DNA from: Omphiscola glabra
Lineage: Eukaryota > Mollusca > Gastropoda > Lymnaeidae
Length of the DNA: 64,000 nt
Direction: 5' to 3'
Assembly: GCA_964017045.1 (NCBI GenBank)
Contig: OZ024794.1
Location: 51,489,608-51,553,607, forward strand
Every line of letters starts with the position of its first letter. Positions within the stretch are counted from its first letter, which is position 1. The translations under genes and the position numbers were made by a program. Positions 12,201-23,026 of the stretch are shown here, one piece after another. The notes beneath the pieces were generated by a model. The model was not told the DNA's origin. It searched no databases and was given only the letters and a program-made list of their open reading frames with translations.

Positions 12201-15200
12201 TCCTTTGATCAGGCACTGCTGAAGTGAGCGTAAGCGAGGAAAATTTTTATTGATCCCATTCAAGAAATCTCCAATCTCAGCTGTGCACGAGTACAAGATA
12301 TAATTATCTTTTTCCAGTCTCTCATAGATATCAGTGTCACTAAAGATTCTGCCAAGGTCTTCCACAACAAGATAGTTCTCGTTTTTGTGAAGGTAAGATC
12401 TGACCTGCCCTTGTATAGTGTTGCACAGACCTCCAGTCATGGGTACATCCGGACACTTTTTAATAATGTATGGGTCTTCCATGGCTTCCACTATGATTAG
12501 ATCAGCATTGTCATCCAGGTCTTTGTCTTTCCCATACAACTCGGTGTGATCACTGCCAAGGCTTTGGTCATCCTTCTCCCTGTGGTGCCTTGAAATGTGT
12601 GTCAGTCTGTTTGAGCCTGTGTGGTCTTTGGTGACATCCTCAACCCCGCTCTGCCAGTGATGATCAGTTTTTGAAGAGACTCTGCCATAACTATTATCCT
12701 CAAAAGACTTTTTCTCTCTCTTGACCCTCTTGAACATTTCTAGGGGTAGAGTTCTCTTTATCAGTGGCATACTCACTGTATCAAGGTCCACTGCTTGATG
12801 AGACAGCTCAACAACACATGTGGCAGTGGAGCATGATGTTAGCTTGTACATGTGATGGTATACTCTTCTAGCATCATCAAGGTTGATGGCCAAAACAGAG
12901 TTTAAGACAGAGTAGCCATTTTTCTCTAAGAAGGCTGTAATTTTGTCCTTTTGAGGGTGATCTAAAACTCTTTTCTTAATTCTAAGAGCACGATCAATAC
13001 AGTTGTTTATTGCTCCCATGCCCTTATCAGGAAAACATTCAAACTGAAACTGGCATAGCAGTAAAACTGCTTCGTTGTGTGATTTAAGACATATCAGTTT
13101 ATGACCATGAAACATGACATAACGTAGGTCTTGTTTGGTTTGGTCGCCGGGATTTAAACTTTTGGATTTCTTCCTCTCTTCAGAGTGCGGGATTCTTTTT
13201 TGACTTGTAACAAGATCTGCATTTACTTTTGGTGCTGACACTGCTTTGCTATCATTACTCTTTTGAAGAGTCAAGTTACTGTGTGAGTTCCCTTGGCAAC
13301 CAGAGTTAGCAACTGTTGAGGGCTGTGCTGTGCTAACTAAGTTTTGAGTGGACTTTGAATTGACTAAATTAGATTTTGTTTTTCCTTTACCTGGAACCCT
13401 ACCCACAACCTGACCTGCTTTCCACATATGAAACACTCTTTCTCTAGCTGAAACACTCTTTTTATCAGTTGGACCAGCATCTTGATTGTGTAATTTTCTA
13501 GCTGGCTGTTTTGATACACTGAACACACTAGGTATCATTTGTTTTCCTAAAAAGGATTTATCATGTTGACCATTATTCTCCGTTAACTTTGCCTGTCGAC
13601 TGGCTATTGGGGGTTGGCAAGTTATGGAATTATTGGAATGGAGGATACCCTTCTCTTTTTCAGTGGGCAATGACTGCTTGCAGGTCAGGCCACCGGCATT
13701 AGAGATAGAAGATGTAGCACCTGGTGCAGGAGATGGTTGCATGATAACACCTGGTTCAGATGTCGCATTCGATACAGCATTTTTATGATGCGTCAGATCA
13801 CTAACCGAGTTATTGAGTACTTGGGGTTTGCTTTTAGTCAAAGTTAAATTATCCATTATTTCTTGCTTCAACTGAATGGACGCTAAAGCCGCTGCCTTTG
13901 TAGCATTGACACTTCCTGGATTAGAGACAAGCTGGTTAGATTTAGCATGACTAGAATTGCTCCCGCTCTTCAATCCGTGAGCTTCCTTAGCTGACCGGTG
14001 ACTCGCAGGATCTGTTTGTGGTATTTGTCGAAACATGCTTGACTCCATTGCCGTATCAGCTTGCATAGCTTCAACGTCTGATTGGTAAGATGACGTTAAC
14101 AAAGGATCTGAGCACTTGTACCACTGAATAGGATTTGCATCCTCGTGTGTTCCTGTTTTAAAATTTTGCATTCTCCCCCCTCTACCCCTGGCTCGTGTGG
14201 ATGCTCCTCTGCCTCCCTTCATTCCACCATTTGACTGGTCACTAAGTAAAAATACAGAGTACATAGAATATGGATTGTTTGAGGGCATAGTGTCACTAGC
14301 TGCACTCAGAGATGCTGCATTTCTTCTTTCAAATGATGAGAGTGGGGCACTTGAATTTGTTAAATTATTAATAGGTGGTGTTAAGTACAAAGGATTTTCT
14401 CTACTATTCTTTTGGGTTTGTGGAATATAGGGATATATAGAGTCAATAGCATCAAAGGGCGGAGGTAAATTATTCGATGCACGAGAAATAGTAGGATTGT
14501 GAATAGTCGACATCTGACTTAGTGTGGGAGCTCTGTTAACAGAACTGCTATTTGACAAGTTTGAATTTTGCGGCAAGTAAGGCCTATTTGCAGACAAAGT
14601 AGTTCTGTGTGTCAGAGCTGGCACACTTCCACCAATTTGATATACGCTCTGCTGTTTACTGCTGCTGGATGTTACTGTTTGCTGACTAGATGCTGATGAT
14701 GTGGGGTAAATGGATGACTTTGGATGATTTTGAGTTCCTGTATTAATCTTTGATTCTCTTTGAATTCCTCTTTGACCTGATGTCAAATGATTCATAAAAT
14801 GACCCCTTGTGTCATCTTCTTTGGGTACTGCCTTGCTGTTTGACACTCTCATGTTTGAATGCTGACTAGGAGCAAGAAATGATTGTGGACTAAACTGTGG
14901 TATATTGTTAAAAGAATTATTTCCAACTTTAGTCATGTGCATATTTCCTAAAGGTGGGTCATTTCTTTGTGAACATTGACTTGATGGGTAAGAAAAATTT
15001 GAAGCTCCAACAGGCGAACTGAAATGCTGCTGAGCGGTAATGGGTGAATGTTGAGGACTTTGCCTTTGTGAACTGTACATGGAAGGGCTATGTGAGGGAG
15101 CTCTTGGTACAGAATTCAGCTTGCCATGAACAACAGTTGGTGCTGGCAACTGTTGTGGGCTTTGCCTCTGGCCTCTCAGCATGGGGGACAACTGTGAACT

Positions 15201-15593
15201 TTGCTGAGGGGGAAGCATTGATGGAGTTGAATCAGCAACAGAGATAGCATATTGCTGAGTTGACAGGTGAGCAGGGGGTGGAGGGCATAGAGATGGGTAG
15301 AAGTCCTCTGTCAAAAAGGAATGAGAGTAGCCTGGCTGAAGGTATCTGTCTGTCAGTCCTATATCATAGTTTTGTGTCAGTGAATACTGAATGCCAGCAG
15401 AATTTGTATATGAAGGTTGCGGTGGTCTAAATTCTAACTGACCAGCTGAGCTTATTGCAGCTGGCTGGCCATAAGGTGGAAACACTTGATCCATTGTATT
15501 TTGTGTGGACAGCAAGCTGCTGCTAGCCAGATGAAATTTAGACAGATAGTCTTGACCTATGACTTTATCTCTTTGGGACGAAATATGATCCAT
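6228..15593 (-). CDS. Giant-exon low-complexity protein, Ski/Dac-like segment
   Basis: I do not recognise the gene. Coding exons by my splice reading (minus strand): 15593-10484, 10075-9989, 9547-9464, 6804-6730 and 6229-6228. All junctions are GT-AG and in phase, giving about 1785 aa. The 5110-nt first exon starts at ATG 15593, just inside an acceptor (ctctttcag, exon from 15621), so a non-coding 5' exon lies upstream. Residues 1-800 are Q/S/P/N-rich with an RGG-like patch near 460 (RARGRGGR). Residues about 825-915 (HGHKLICL ... [16 protein letters not shown]) have the hydrophobic and charge pattern of the Ski/Sno/Dac fold. Residues about 1040-1135 form a second folded-looking block. The rest is acidic and Ser/Thr-rich. 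The C-terminus ([13 protein letters not shown] ... SIPDDD) is helical and charged. A nuclear regulatory role is inference. Unspliced, the first exon would end 22 codons later at 10425. Confidence 0.85.
7357..7531. repeat. 29-bp minisatellite, about 6 copies
   Basis: Repeated unit with core CTAAGGAGCCAGAGGACTAA, about six consecutive copies with single-base variants. It lies immediately 5' of the LINE fragment in the same intron. Confidence 0.9.
7640..8890 (+). pseudogene. Decayed non-LTR retrotransposon (RT domain to C-terminus)
   Basis: Conceptual translation across shifting frames gives successive reverse-transcriptase blocks: a DYEKAFDSLD-like block near 7770, [10 protein letters not shown] near 7800, a VRQGC-like block near 7935, LDFADDIALL-like near 8050, [20 protein letters not shown] at 8245-8305, and a C-terminal zinc-finger/WGH-like tail to about 8885. 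Several in-frame stops and frameshifts make it non-functional. The 5' portion (endonuclease) is absent. It belongs to the jockey/RTE-type LINE group often mislabelled 'craniofacial development protein 2'; the exact clade is uncertain. It is antisense to the host gene. Confidence 0.85.
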
Positions 15594-15621
15594 CTCATAA
15601 ATAAATTATATACTCCATCCC

Positions 15622-17387
15622 CTGAAAGAGAATGTGTTAAAAATCTTAAATACATCTGATCATTTGGGTGGGAACAATTTCAAAGAGTGATGTTCATCAT
15701 TTATTTGAATTTAATTATGCTTTATTGTTAAACCAACAAAGCATGTATGTTTTCTTTCAAGAAACTAAATTTAAAGAATTTTTTTAAACACTAGCAATTC
15801 TACATAAATTTGCTTCACGAAAGTCGTTATAACAAAAATCTATTTCTAAAAAGATAGTATAGCTCCATAAATAAATGCAAATATCTTTTTCTAGAATAGT
15901 TTCTTTTTTTTTTTTACCATAGCTACTGGTAGTCTTATTAAAATTAACGCTTATTGTTGCTGTTCATTAGTATTACTTTTAACTGTAAATTTGAACTAAC
16001 TACAACTAGAATTTTTTTTTCAATGGGCTGCAGTCTTTTAAATTCAGGCCTATTACGTTCCTGCAATTTAGGAGAGTTAATTGTACATGGGGAACCTGCC
16101 TAAATAATGTGTAGGTCTTGCCACAAAATTTTTTAAGTAACAGTCAGTATCACTAATTAGTAACAATACACAGCATTTAAGTATTGAAATTTCCTATTGT
16201 GATTTAGACTTGGCCTTAATTATAATCTATGGATTAAATAGGCATGGACTACACTAGAATAACAATAACATTGAGTATACATAATGGTAAGCCGAATGGA
16301 TTTTATTTAGGCCTACCAGCCCATGTTTTGAATGCCCAATCATCATTAACCAATCCGCGACACTTATTTCCCACGGCCGTCATCTTTTTTGCTGTGTCAT
16401 GGCAGCCAAGATGGCGGCTGTGTAAAAAAAAAAAAGTAGTGCAAACATACATCTACTAAAATGGGGAGGGGAAAGAGAGAATGTGCTGTTTAACCTACTT
16501 ACGGAGAGAAACAAAAATATTTTAGATTTATTATTGACAGGCTAATCAATGTAAATATGTGTGTACTTTGCACACAAGGAGCAGGTCAATCAAACAAAGA
16601 ATAGCATCTAATCCCACAGACCTAATTTGTCCATTATTTTAGCATATAGTTATAGTAATAGTTAAACATCGTAGACTTAGTGGCATATCTTGACCTAAAT
16701 TAATGCTTCCCTGCGTAAACTTCAAAAACTATGTCCCCTCTAACACTAATAAGGTGACTACCATTTTAAATCAAAATCATACTTTTTAAAATTTTAAACC
16801 AGAACATTTAAAATTGCTTTGCACAATGTGTGTCCATAATAAACAATAATTTGTGATTATCCCAAGCCCAAGAGCTCTAGGGTTGATCTTTTGAAAAATA
16901 ATATCATGATGGCAGTTTGGATACCTAGTAGTAGGCCTACATTTCTTTAGATTGTGTCATAATTTATGCCTGGACATCAGATTGTGATTGATTCAGATGT
17001 ACTTGATTTTGTTTAATTAACTTTAACAAACTAAACTAATAATAATTATTTTAACCTTTGAGTCTTAATCGTTGGTGAAGGCTTACTAATTTCGGCTCAG
17101 GATAGAGGTCCAAAAACCAGTGCTGTAGGCACTTCGGTAAAGCAAGGGAGCCTACTAAAAATTTTGTATGGGAAATGGGCGTCGGCGCGCGAAAATCCGT
17201 TTTTAATTTGTTGATGTTGGTGCAATTTCATTCATAAAATAATTACTATATCCCACAATTGTGTTCCTTTTCCGGCCTTACGCTTTAGAGGACATCTTGG
17301 CTACATTTTAATCAATCTCTTTTTTATTTACAATCTGTTAATATTTGAGAAAATCCTTGGTGAATATAAGGCAACTTTCACCAATAA
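15622..17387. other. 5' flank/intron of the giant-exon gene
   Basis: AT-rich with no coding exon seen. It should contain the untranslated first exon and promoter of the minus-strand gene; the best hint is the YY1-type word at 16407-16418. The ORF at 16244-16459 is not supported by anything else. Confidence 0.45.
16407..16418. promoter_or_regulatory. YY1-type motif CAAGATGGCGGC
   Basis: Exact match to the classic animal promoter-proximal YY1 motif, about 790 bp upstream of the first coding exon of the minus-strand gene and in a locally GC-rich patch. YY1 sites typically lie at or just downstream of start sites, so a TSS nearby is plausible, but no transcript evidence is available. Confidence 0.4.
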
Positions 17388-18095
17388 CTCTTTCGCTGCA
17401 GAATATTTTTATCAAAAAAATGTACATTTTTTTCAAAGAGCAAAAAACAGTGAGAGGTTAGGTTTTTTTTAAAATATGTAAAATATTATTGTTTTGTTTA
17501 TAAGACTAAACTTGGTATCAAATGAAAGATAATTGAAAGGACTATATGTTTATAAACTTATTTCTTCAGTTTAAATAAAATAAGTTACAGAAAAAAATCA
17601 TAAAATGTGAAAACATTATGTGCTAAAAAATTTTCCCCCCTAAACCCTATGATGTACGCATACCTCATCTTCACTTCTATAACTCAAATCCTCTAAAACT
17701 ACTACTATCGGAATCATGCGATGGATCTAAATATAAATCATCTGGACTATCAAAAAAAATAGTATAAAACAATTCCAAAGCTTTTTGGGCTGTTAATCGT
17801 CTAGGAAACTACTCACCTACTAGGGCTTAGGGTAGCCATAGCAACAGTAGAAAAAAATCGCGAAGAAAATCACTAAAATAATGCTTCAAATGACAACAAA
17901 TAAACCTTGGTTTCGCTTGTAAACAATGAAGTACCACTCTTCTATGTAAAAGTCTTATTTAAAAATAGCTCTTAAAAAGTTTAAACGAGAAATAGCAAAG
18001 AAACAAACATGATATCGAAACGACGCAGAGCGCGTTGGTCCGCGCTTTTGAGAATGGCGGATAAACGCAGTGTGCGTTGATCCGCAGCGAAAGAG
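17388..18095. mobile_element. piggyBac-derived non-autonomous element
   Basis: Perfect 12-bp terminal inverted repeats (CTCTTTCGCTGC at 17388 and its inverse ending 18095). The right side abuts TTAA (18096-18099); the left has ATAA, one change from TTAA. On the minus strand at about 17845-17685, a stretch reading RLTAQKALELFYTIFF then an Asp/Ser-rich run resembles the acidic N-terminus of piggyBac transposases. The catalytic core is missing. The internal segment 17497-17585 is repeated, diverged, at 21077-21170. Confidence 0.75.
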
Positions 18096-18099
18096 TTAA

Positions 18100-19864
18100 T
18101 AAAAGTTAAAGTAAAAAACATGTCATTTTCATATTTATTATGCATCTCGGGCATACATTGATCTACCAGTATGACGAATTTCAAAGTGACATGTCCTTTC
18201 CGGGAGACGCCATGGTTCTCCCCATGAGCAGTATACTATGTAGGTCGCACTACCCAAATTCGCTAGGGTGTGACCACTCCCCCTTTTCCAATGGCGGAAG
18301 ATGCCGATACTCGACAAATATTCAATTATTATAACTATTTACATCAAAATATTTGGATAACTTATAGATTCGATTGAACTTAAAAGTCTTTTAAACAAGA
18401 ATATCCTAATTTGAGGTTTAAAAACCCGGTAGAGTCCATATTATAAATGATCACAATTTGCTGTGTGCAAAACGTTGTACTGGGCAGCCATTCACACAGC
18501 CACTTGCATTTGCATAATGGCTATACCGTAATACTATTTCATTCATAAGAGTTGGCCATGTGCAAAAACTATTAAACCATTGGTCAGGGAGAGCTTTAAT
18601 TAATTATTCATGTGCCAAAGAAAGTTGAAAGATTACAATAAGTCGACCCTAAACAGTGTGTTAGTAATAAGGGGATGCGTTGCCTAATATAAACTATATA
18701 GTCATTGAACATGACGCGATCAGCGGAATGAGGTCACAAGATGTGGAGGTTAGTTTAGTCCATAGTAAAAAATAACAAACCAAGTCGTACTTTAAAAATT
18801 CATAACTTTAAAACTAAAACAGCTAAAAATATGATTTTGGTGTTATAATTCTGTTAAAAATTAGCTCTATTCAACTATGCCATTGGTTTATTTTTTTTTT
18901 TAAATTTTTTATCAAAGTACCTACAGTCTACAGTGCAGTCCTGGTAAAAATAGATTAATTAATAATTAACAGTACAAACGGACAATGCTCACTCCCTTCT
19001 TGGTTCCTCACTGCATTGAGTCGAAGACCATGATAAATAATAACAGTGACTGATTTAGCTGACTATACTCTATACTTATAAAAAGTATAGGCCTATACCT
19101 CACTATGCCAGTGTTTATAATCAGGACTCAGGGCATAGTTTGGTCTTAGTTTAGATACATGACGATTGACGACATACTGGCTTTGAGATGGAGGCAAAGC
19201 AGCAAAATAAGGCAAGGAAGTATTACATTTAAAGTTATTGCTTGAACCCTTTGTATAAGCCTACCTGTTTAACTTTAAAAGTGCTAGTACCAATTTGGGT
19301 TTTTTTGTTCATTTTTTAATTTAGTTTTTTTCTTCTTCTTGCTTGTAAACATTCAGACATTAATGCAGAACTAATACAACCAGATTTTTACGAGAAGATA
19401 TTTTATTATTTATAGGTTTCCCTATTGATTAATCATTTAGAACAACGCGTTAGGATCGAAATAATGTCACAAAAATGTTGAATATAATTTATTGATGCAA
19501 GAAAGATTTTTTAATAAAAATACCTTTTTTTTTGCCATAAATGTATACATAGTTCACTAACCTGAAAACAACATTAAAAATGTACTATTTGGCATACTTA
19601 TAATAAGCTTGGTTTGACAAAAACCAAAATGAAAGATATGTACAAAATTTATTAGTCCATCTTTACAAATCGGAGAAGGGAATTAAAAAAAAAATTAAAA
19701 ACAAAAAGTAAATATTTTACTTAACATTACGATGTGCTGGATTATGATTATGAAAACAATATATCACACTGATGACTGAGAAAAAAACATAATGGGTATA
19801 TTCAGAAAAAGTCCGTCGGTCTCAACGGAGTCAACGACAACGTCAGCAAATCAAAGCGGGAGCA
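18100..19864. other. AT-rich intergenic stretch with one transposon end
   Basis: No gene is supported. The stretch around 18800-18923 ends in ATCAAAGTACCTA, matching the right terminus of the 1.8-kb transposon family at 31202-33010; no left end was found. Confidence 0.5.
18800..18923 (+). repeat. Solo right end of the TAGGTAYTT transposon family
   Basis: The last ~45 bp (a CCATTGG-like word, a T-rich stretch, then TCAAAGTACCTA) parallel the right end of the full copies at 33010 and 61583. The inner part is diverged, and no left terminus or target duplication could be identified. Confidence 0.4.
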
Positions 19865-19866
19865 GT

Positions 19867-20631
19867 GGCGGCTCCCAGTGACTTAAATTAGTGGGGATAC
19901 TGCTTCAGAAAATTTTTAGGTATTACCGGTACTTTAATATTGTGCAAAATGAAATGCATACATAAGAGAAAGAAAACCTTTATATAACGATAAAGGCCTG
20001 ACAAAGAATTTATTGTAAACGTATATATAAATATTACGATTATCATACAAAAAGTTTTAATTATCACATTCATACACTCTTTAAGTATGATACGCCACAG
20101 ACGACACACACTGGTCCAAAACGTAAACATAGGCTTCCACGCAGACAAGACGATTGGAACTGCGTTATCGACAGTGCTTCTCTCTAAAAAAAAATAATAT
20201 AAAAAAATAAAAAAAAATAAAAAAAAATAATAATAATAATAAAAAACCAGGGCTGGAGGGGTCTCCTTCCCCCCTCTAATGACACGCGCGCATGCTTGAA
20301 ACAACCAAACATCACCTCAATGGAAAGATAACATACACAGTTCCATGCAATAATTTTTTGTAATTTTTTTTCCCTCAAATGAGATGAAGAACGTTGACCA
20401 CTGACGTTGTGGATTTTTTATCATCTTTCACATGTGTTAAATATTTATATAATATGCCGACACAAGTATTCAAGATATTAAGAAAGAACGAAAAATCTTT
20501 ATTAGTAATAACAATGCTGCAGTTCCACGGAGCTATTCACGAGCCACGACTTTGCGGGAGCATCCCGGATACCGACAAGGCATTAAAATACCGGTACTGC
20601 TTTAGGTGCAGCTAGGCTGAGTAGGAACCGT
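19867..20631. mobile_element. Possible hAT-like element, decayed
   Basis: The left end CAGTGGCGGCTCCCAG and the inverse of the right end (CACTGACGGTTCCTAC) match at about 11 of 16 positions and have the CAGTGRCG look of hAT termini. The interior is AT-rich with no transposase. No target duplication was found, so the boundaries are weak. Confidence 0.35.
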
Positions 20632-20651
20632 CAGTGACTTTTTATGTGATG

Positions 20652-20902
20652 GGTTGATCCATGACCCACTAGTGGTTGATCCATGACCCACTAGTGGTTG
20701 ATCCACGGCCCACTAGTGGTTGATCCATGACCCACTAGTGGTTGATCCATGACCCACTAGTGGTTGATCCATGACCCACTAGTGGTTGATCCATGACCCA
20801 CTAGTGGTTGATCCATGACCCACTAGTGGTTGATCCATGACCCACTAGTGGTTGATCCATGACCCACTAGTGGTTGATCCACGACCCACTAGTGGTTGAT
20901 CC
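20652..20902. repeat. 22-bp minisatellite, 11 copies plus partial
   Basis: Unit GGTTGATCCATGACCCACTA plus GT repeats 11 times over 242 bp with no indels, then a 9-bp partial copy. Only rare substitutions (CATGAC to CACGGC or CACGAC) mark copies. Each unit contains ACTAGT (SpeI) and a TGATCCATGA near-palindrome. Confidence 0.95.
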
Positions 20903-21164
20903 CACAGGAAAAAAAATGTCCAGTGTAAAACGCACACCTCTAAACAAAAGGCTGCTGCTTCAGCACTCCTCAATAAACGTATTGATGCAATGCGATGTTA
21001 TATTTGGCTGCACCTATTGGTACATTTGAACCAGAATTGAGAGGTTGAGATTAAAATACGATTTAAAATATTTTTGTTGGGTTTGTAAGACCAAAAGAGG
21101 TATCAAATGAAAGATAATTGAATGTACTATACGTTTGTAAACTTAATTTTTCATTTTAACTAAA

Positions 21165-21295
21165 ATAAACTACTACAAATGACATCCAAATAGCATTAGT
21201 CAAAATGTACAGGGACACGCAGCGCCCCCTTTCGGACACGGGACACATTAAACTCAATGCTATTCAAATGTCATTTGTGGTAGTTTATTTGCACC
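21165..21295. repeat. Foldback repeat, ~38-bp arms
   Basis: AAATAAACTACTACAAATGA followed by CATCCAAATAGCATT near 21170-21200 is the near-perfect inverse of 21258-21293 (AATGCTATTCAAATGTCATT ...). Spacing is about 55 bp of locally GC-rich sequence. It sits beside the segment shared with the piggyBac-like element, so it may be part of that family's terminus. Confidence 0.75.
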
Positions 21296-21725
21296 GAGAC
21301 ACAACTTACACGTCATTGGTCTGAAGATGGAAGCACCACGGTGCTGCCCTGCGTGGGGAACGTACGACGCAGCTACTCAACACCTATTAAGACATGTTTC
21401 TGTTCTTACAAAAGGAATATGGCGTTGGACTTCCCCCAGACTGCTCTCGAAGGTTCTTATGTTGCCAACTTGACGCCCCGTGAGAGTAAATACCACCTAA
21501 GGCTGCGTCTCTGCTATAGATTCTTTGTATAAATGAATGTGTGAATAAACATTTCAGATTTAGCCCAAAACAGGGTTGCCAACAATCCCATAAATATGTG
21601 TCATAAATTGACTTGTCCAAGAATGCTTTAAAACTTAGGTTGTGCGGGAAAAAAATAATTTTTAAGTTAATAACATTTATTATATATTGTAGAGATCCTT
21701 GGTCGTCTCTTTTCTCTAATATATT

Positions 21726-21815
21726 GTGGAGTGTCCAGACAATAGTCGACCCGTGGAGTGCCCAGATGCCCAGACAATAGTCGACCTGTGGAGTGTCCAG
21801 ACAATAGTCGACCCG
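21726..21815. repeat. 27-bp direct repeat, 3 copies
   Basis: Three copies of GTGGAGTGTCCAGACAATAG plus TCGACCC, the second with an internal insertion. It lies just upstream of the promoter-like left LTR arm and could be a U3 enhancer array. Confidence 0.8.
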
Positions 21816-21956
21816 TAAGGGGTGGTGGGGGAGTCCCAGATCGGTACAGACTAAACAAAGGACCAATCTTGACAGATTGCCCGCGACGGGATGGCGGCGT
21901 TGGTTTATGACCTATTACGCGGTGGTTACATAAGAAGGGGATTGGGGCCCTGGGAA

Positions 21957-22200
21957 CTTGGGACTTATAAAAGGGACAGTTGGACGGGACTAGATAGAAC
22001 TCAACCGGGCAGAACTCAGCCGGGCAGGCAGGTGGTCAGACGGGAGTAGAGAGGGACCGTGACAGTCGGAGTTGAGTACGACAGAGAGAGCGAGAGAAAG
22101 TGAAGTCAAAGGATAAGACAAATAAATTTTCAAAGACTATAACCATTTTTGAGTTGTCATATTGGTGCAGACGAGAGACAGGGTGAATAAGGTTGCAAAC
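21957..22200 (+). mobile_element. LTR-like arm with TATA box (left)
   Basis: Contains TATAAAA at 21966-21972, then a GC-rich transcribed-looking segment, an AAATAAAT word near 22120, and a TTGTCATATTGGTGCAGACG junction reminiscent of an LTR/primer-binding-site boundary. The same order of blocks occurs inverted at 22250-22533. No gag-pol coding sequence is present. The LTR assignment is inference from this architecture. Confidence 0.5.
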
Positions 22201-22249
22201 TAATTAGAGAGCAGAGACGAGCAAGGCTCGCTACAATATTTATCTGGAT

Positions 22250-22533
22250 GATAACCTCGTTGACTCTGTCTCTCGTACTGCACCGATCTGACAACTCAAC
22301 GATGGTTATAGTCTTTGACCCTTTTATTTATCTACTACTTCGCTTTGGATTTCTCTCTCTTCGTCGTACTCAGCTCCGACTGTCACAGTGGGTCTCTATC
22401 TCTTTCGTTCAGGGTTTCTCTCGTCTGTCCTTGTCCGGCGGAGTTCTCCCACCCGTCTGTCCACTTTCCTGCCCGGCTCAGTTCTCCTCTAGTCCCGCCT
22501 AACTGTCCCTTCTATAAGTCCCGCGTCCCTAGA
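22250..22533 (-). mobile_element. LTR-like arm, inverted copy (right)
   Basis: The reverse complement reproduces the left arm block by block: GGGACTTATAGAAGGGACAG, CTGAGCCGGGCAGG, TGTGACAGTCGGAG, AAAGACTATAACCAT, GTTGTCAGATCGGTGCAG. It has substitutions and small indels throughout, so this is an old, diverged copy. Its TATA box is altered (TATAGAA). Only about 50 bp separates the two arms. Confidence 0.5.
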
Positions 22534-23026
22534 GATTTCTTCACAGGCCTTTAATCTTATTTCTATATCTCAGGCACTTAAATTTTCACACCGTGTAATT
22601 GGTCTCAATTTAAGTATGGTGTAAAAAATATTCGGTTTAAAAGTGGTTGGGACAACAGAATATTTAATATAGTTCATGGGCATAAAATAAAATGTGTGCA
22701 GTGACGTATCATGCGGGAAGGGGTGTAGCAAAAATTGTGATTCTTAATAAATGTGCGTTACTTGAGTTCATGTTTTGTCAAGTAACAACAAAAAATATAT
22801 TCCTAGTACAATAAGGGGAATAGTGTTATCCCACGAAGCTATAAAGATGGAAAGACGGGGTGGTGCTAAAGTAGATTCGAGTGCACGGCAACATACAGTG
22901 GACCACGCGGTATACCAGACCACGGAAAAAAAATAGTGACATCCCATTTAAAAAAAAAACAACAACAAAAAAACAGGTTGTTGCATTCCCAGACACTATA
23001 GTAATCAGATCCATTACTATCCTATA
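22534..23026. other. Spacer between LTR-like arm and 19-bp array
   Basis: No gene or element is supported. An A-rich patch lies at 22925-22976. Confidence 0.5.

Noticed and set aside
10687..15247. Plus-strand and alternative minus-strand ORFs inside the giant exon
   Set aside because: Antisense or shifted-frame shadows of the 1700-codon frame; no independent content.
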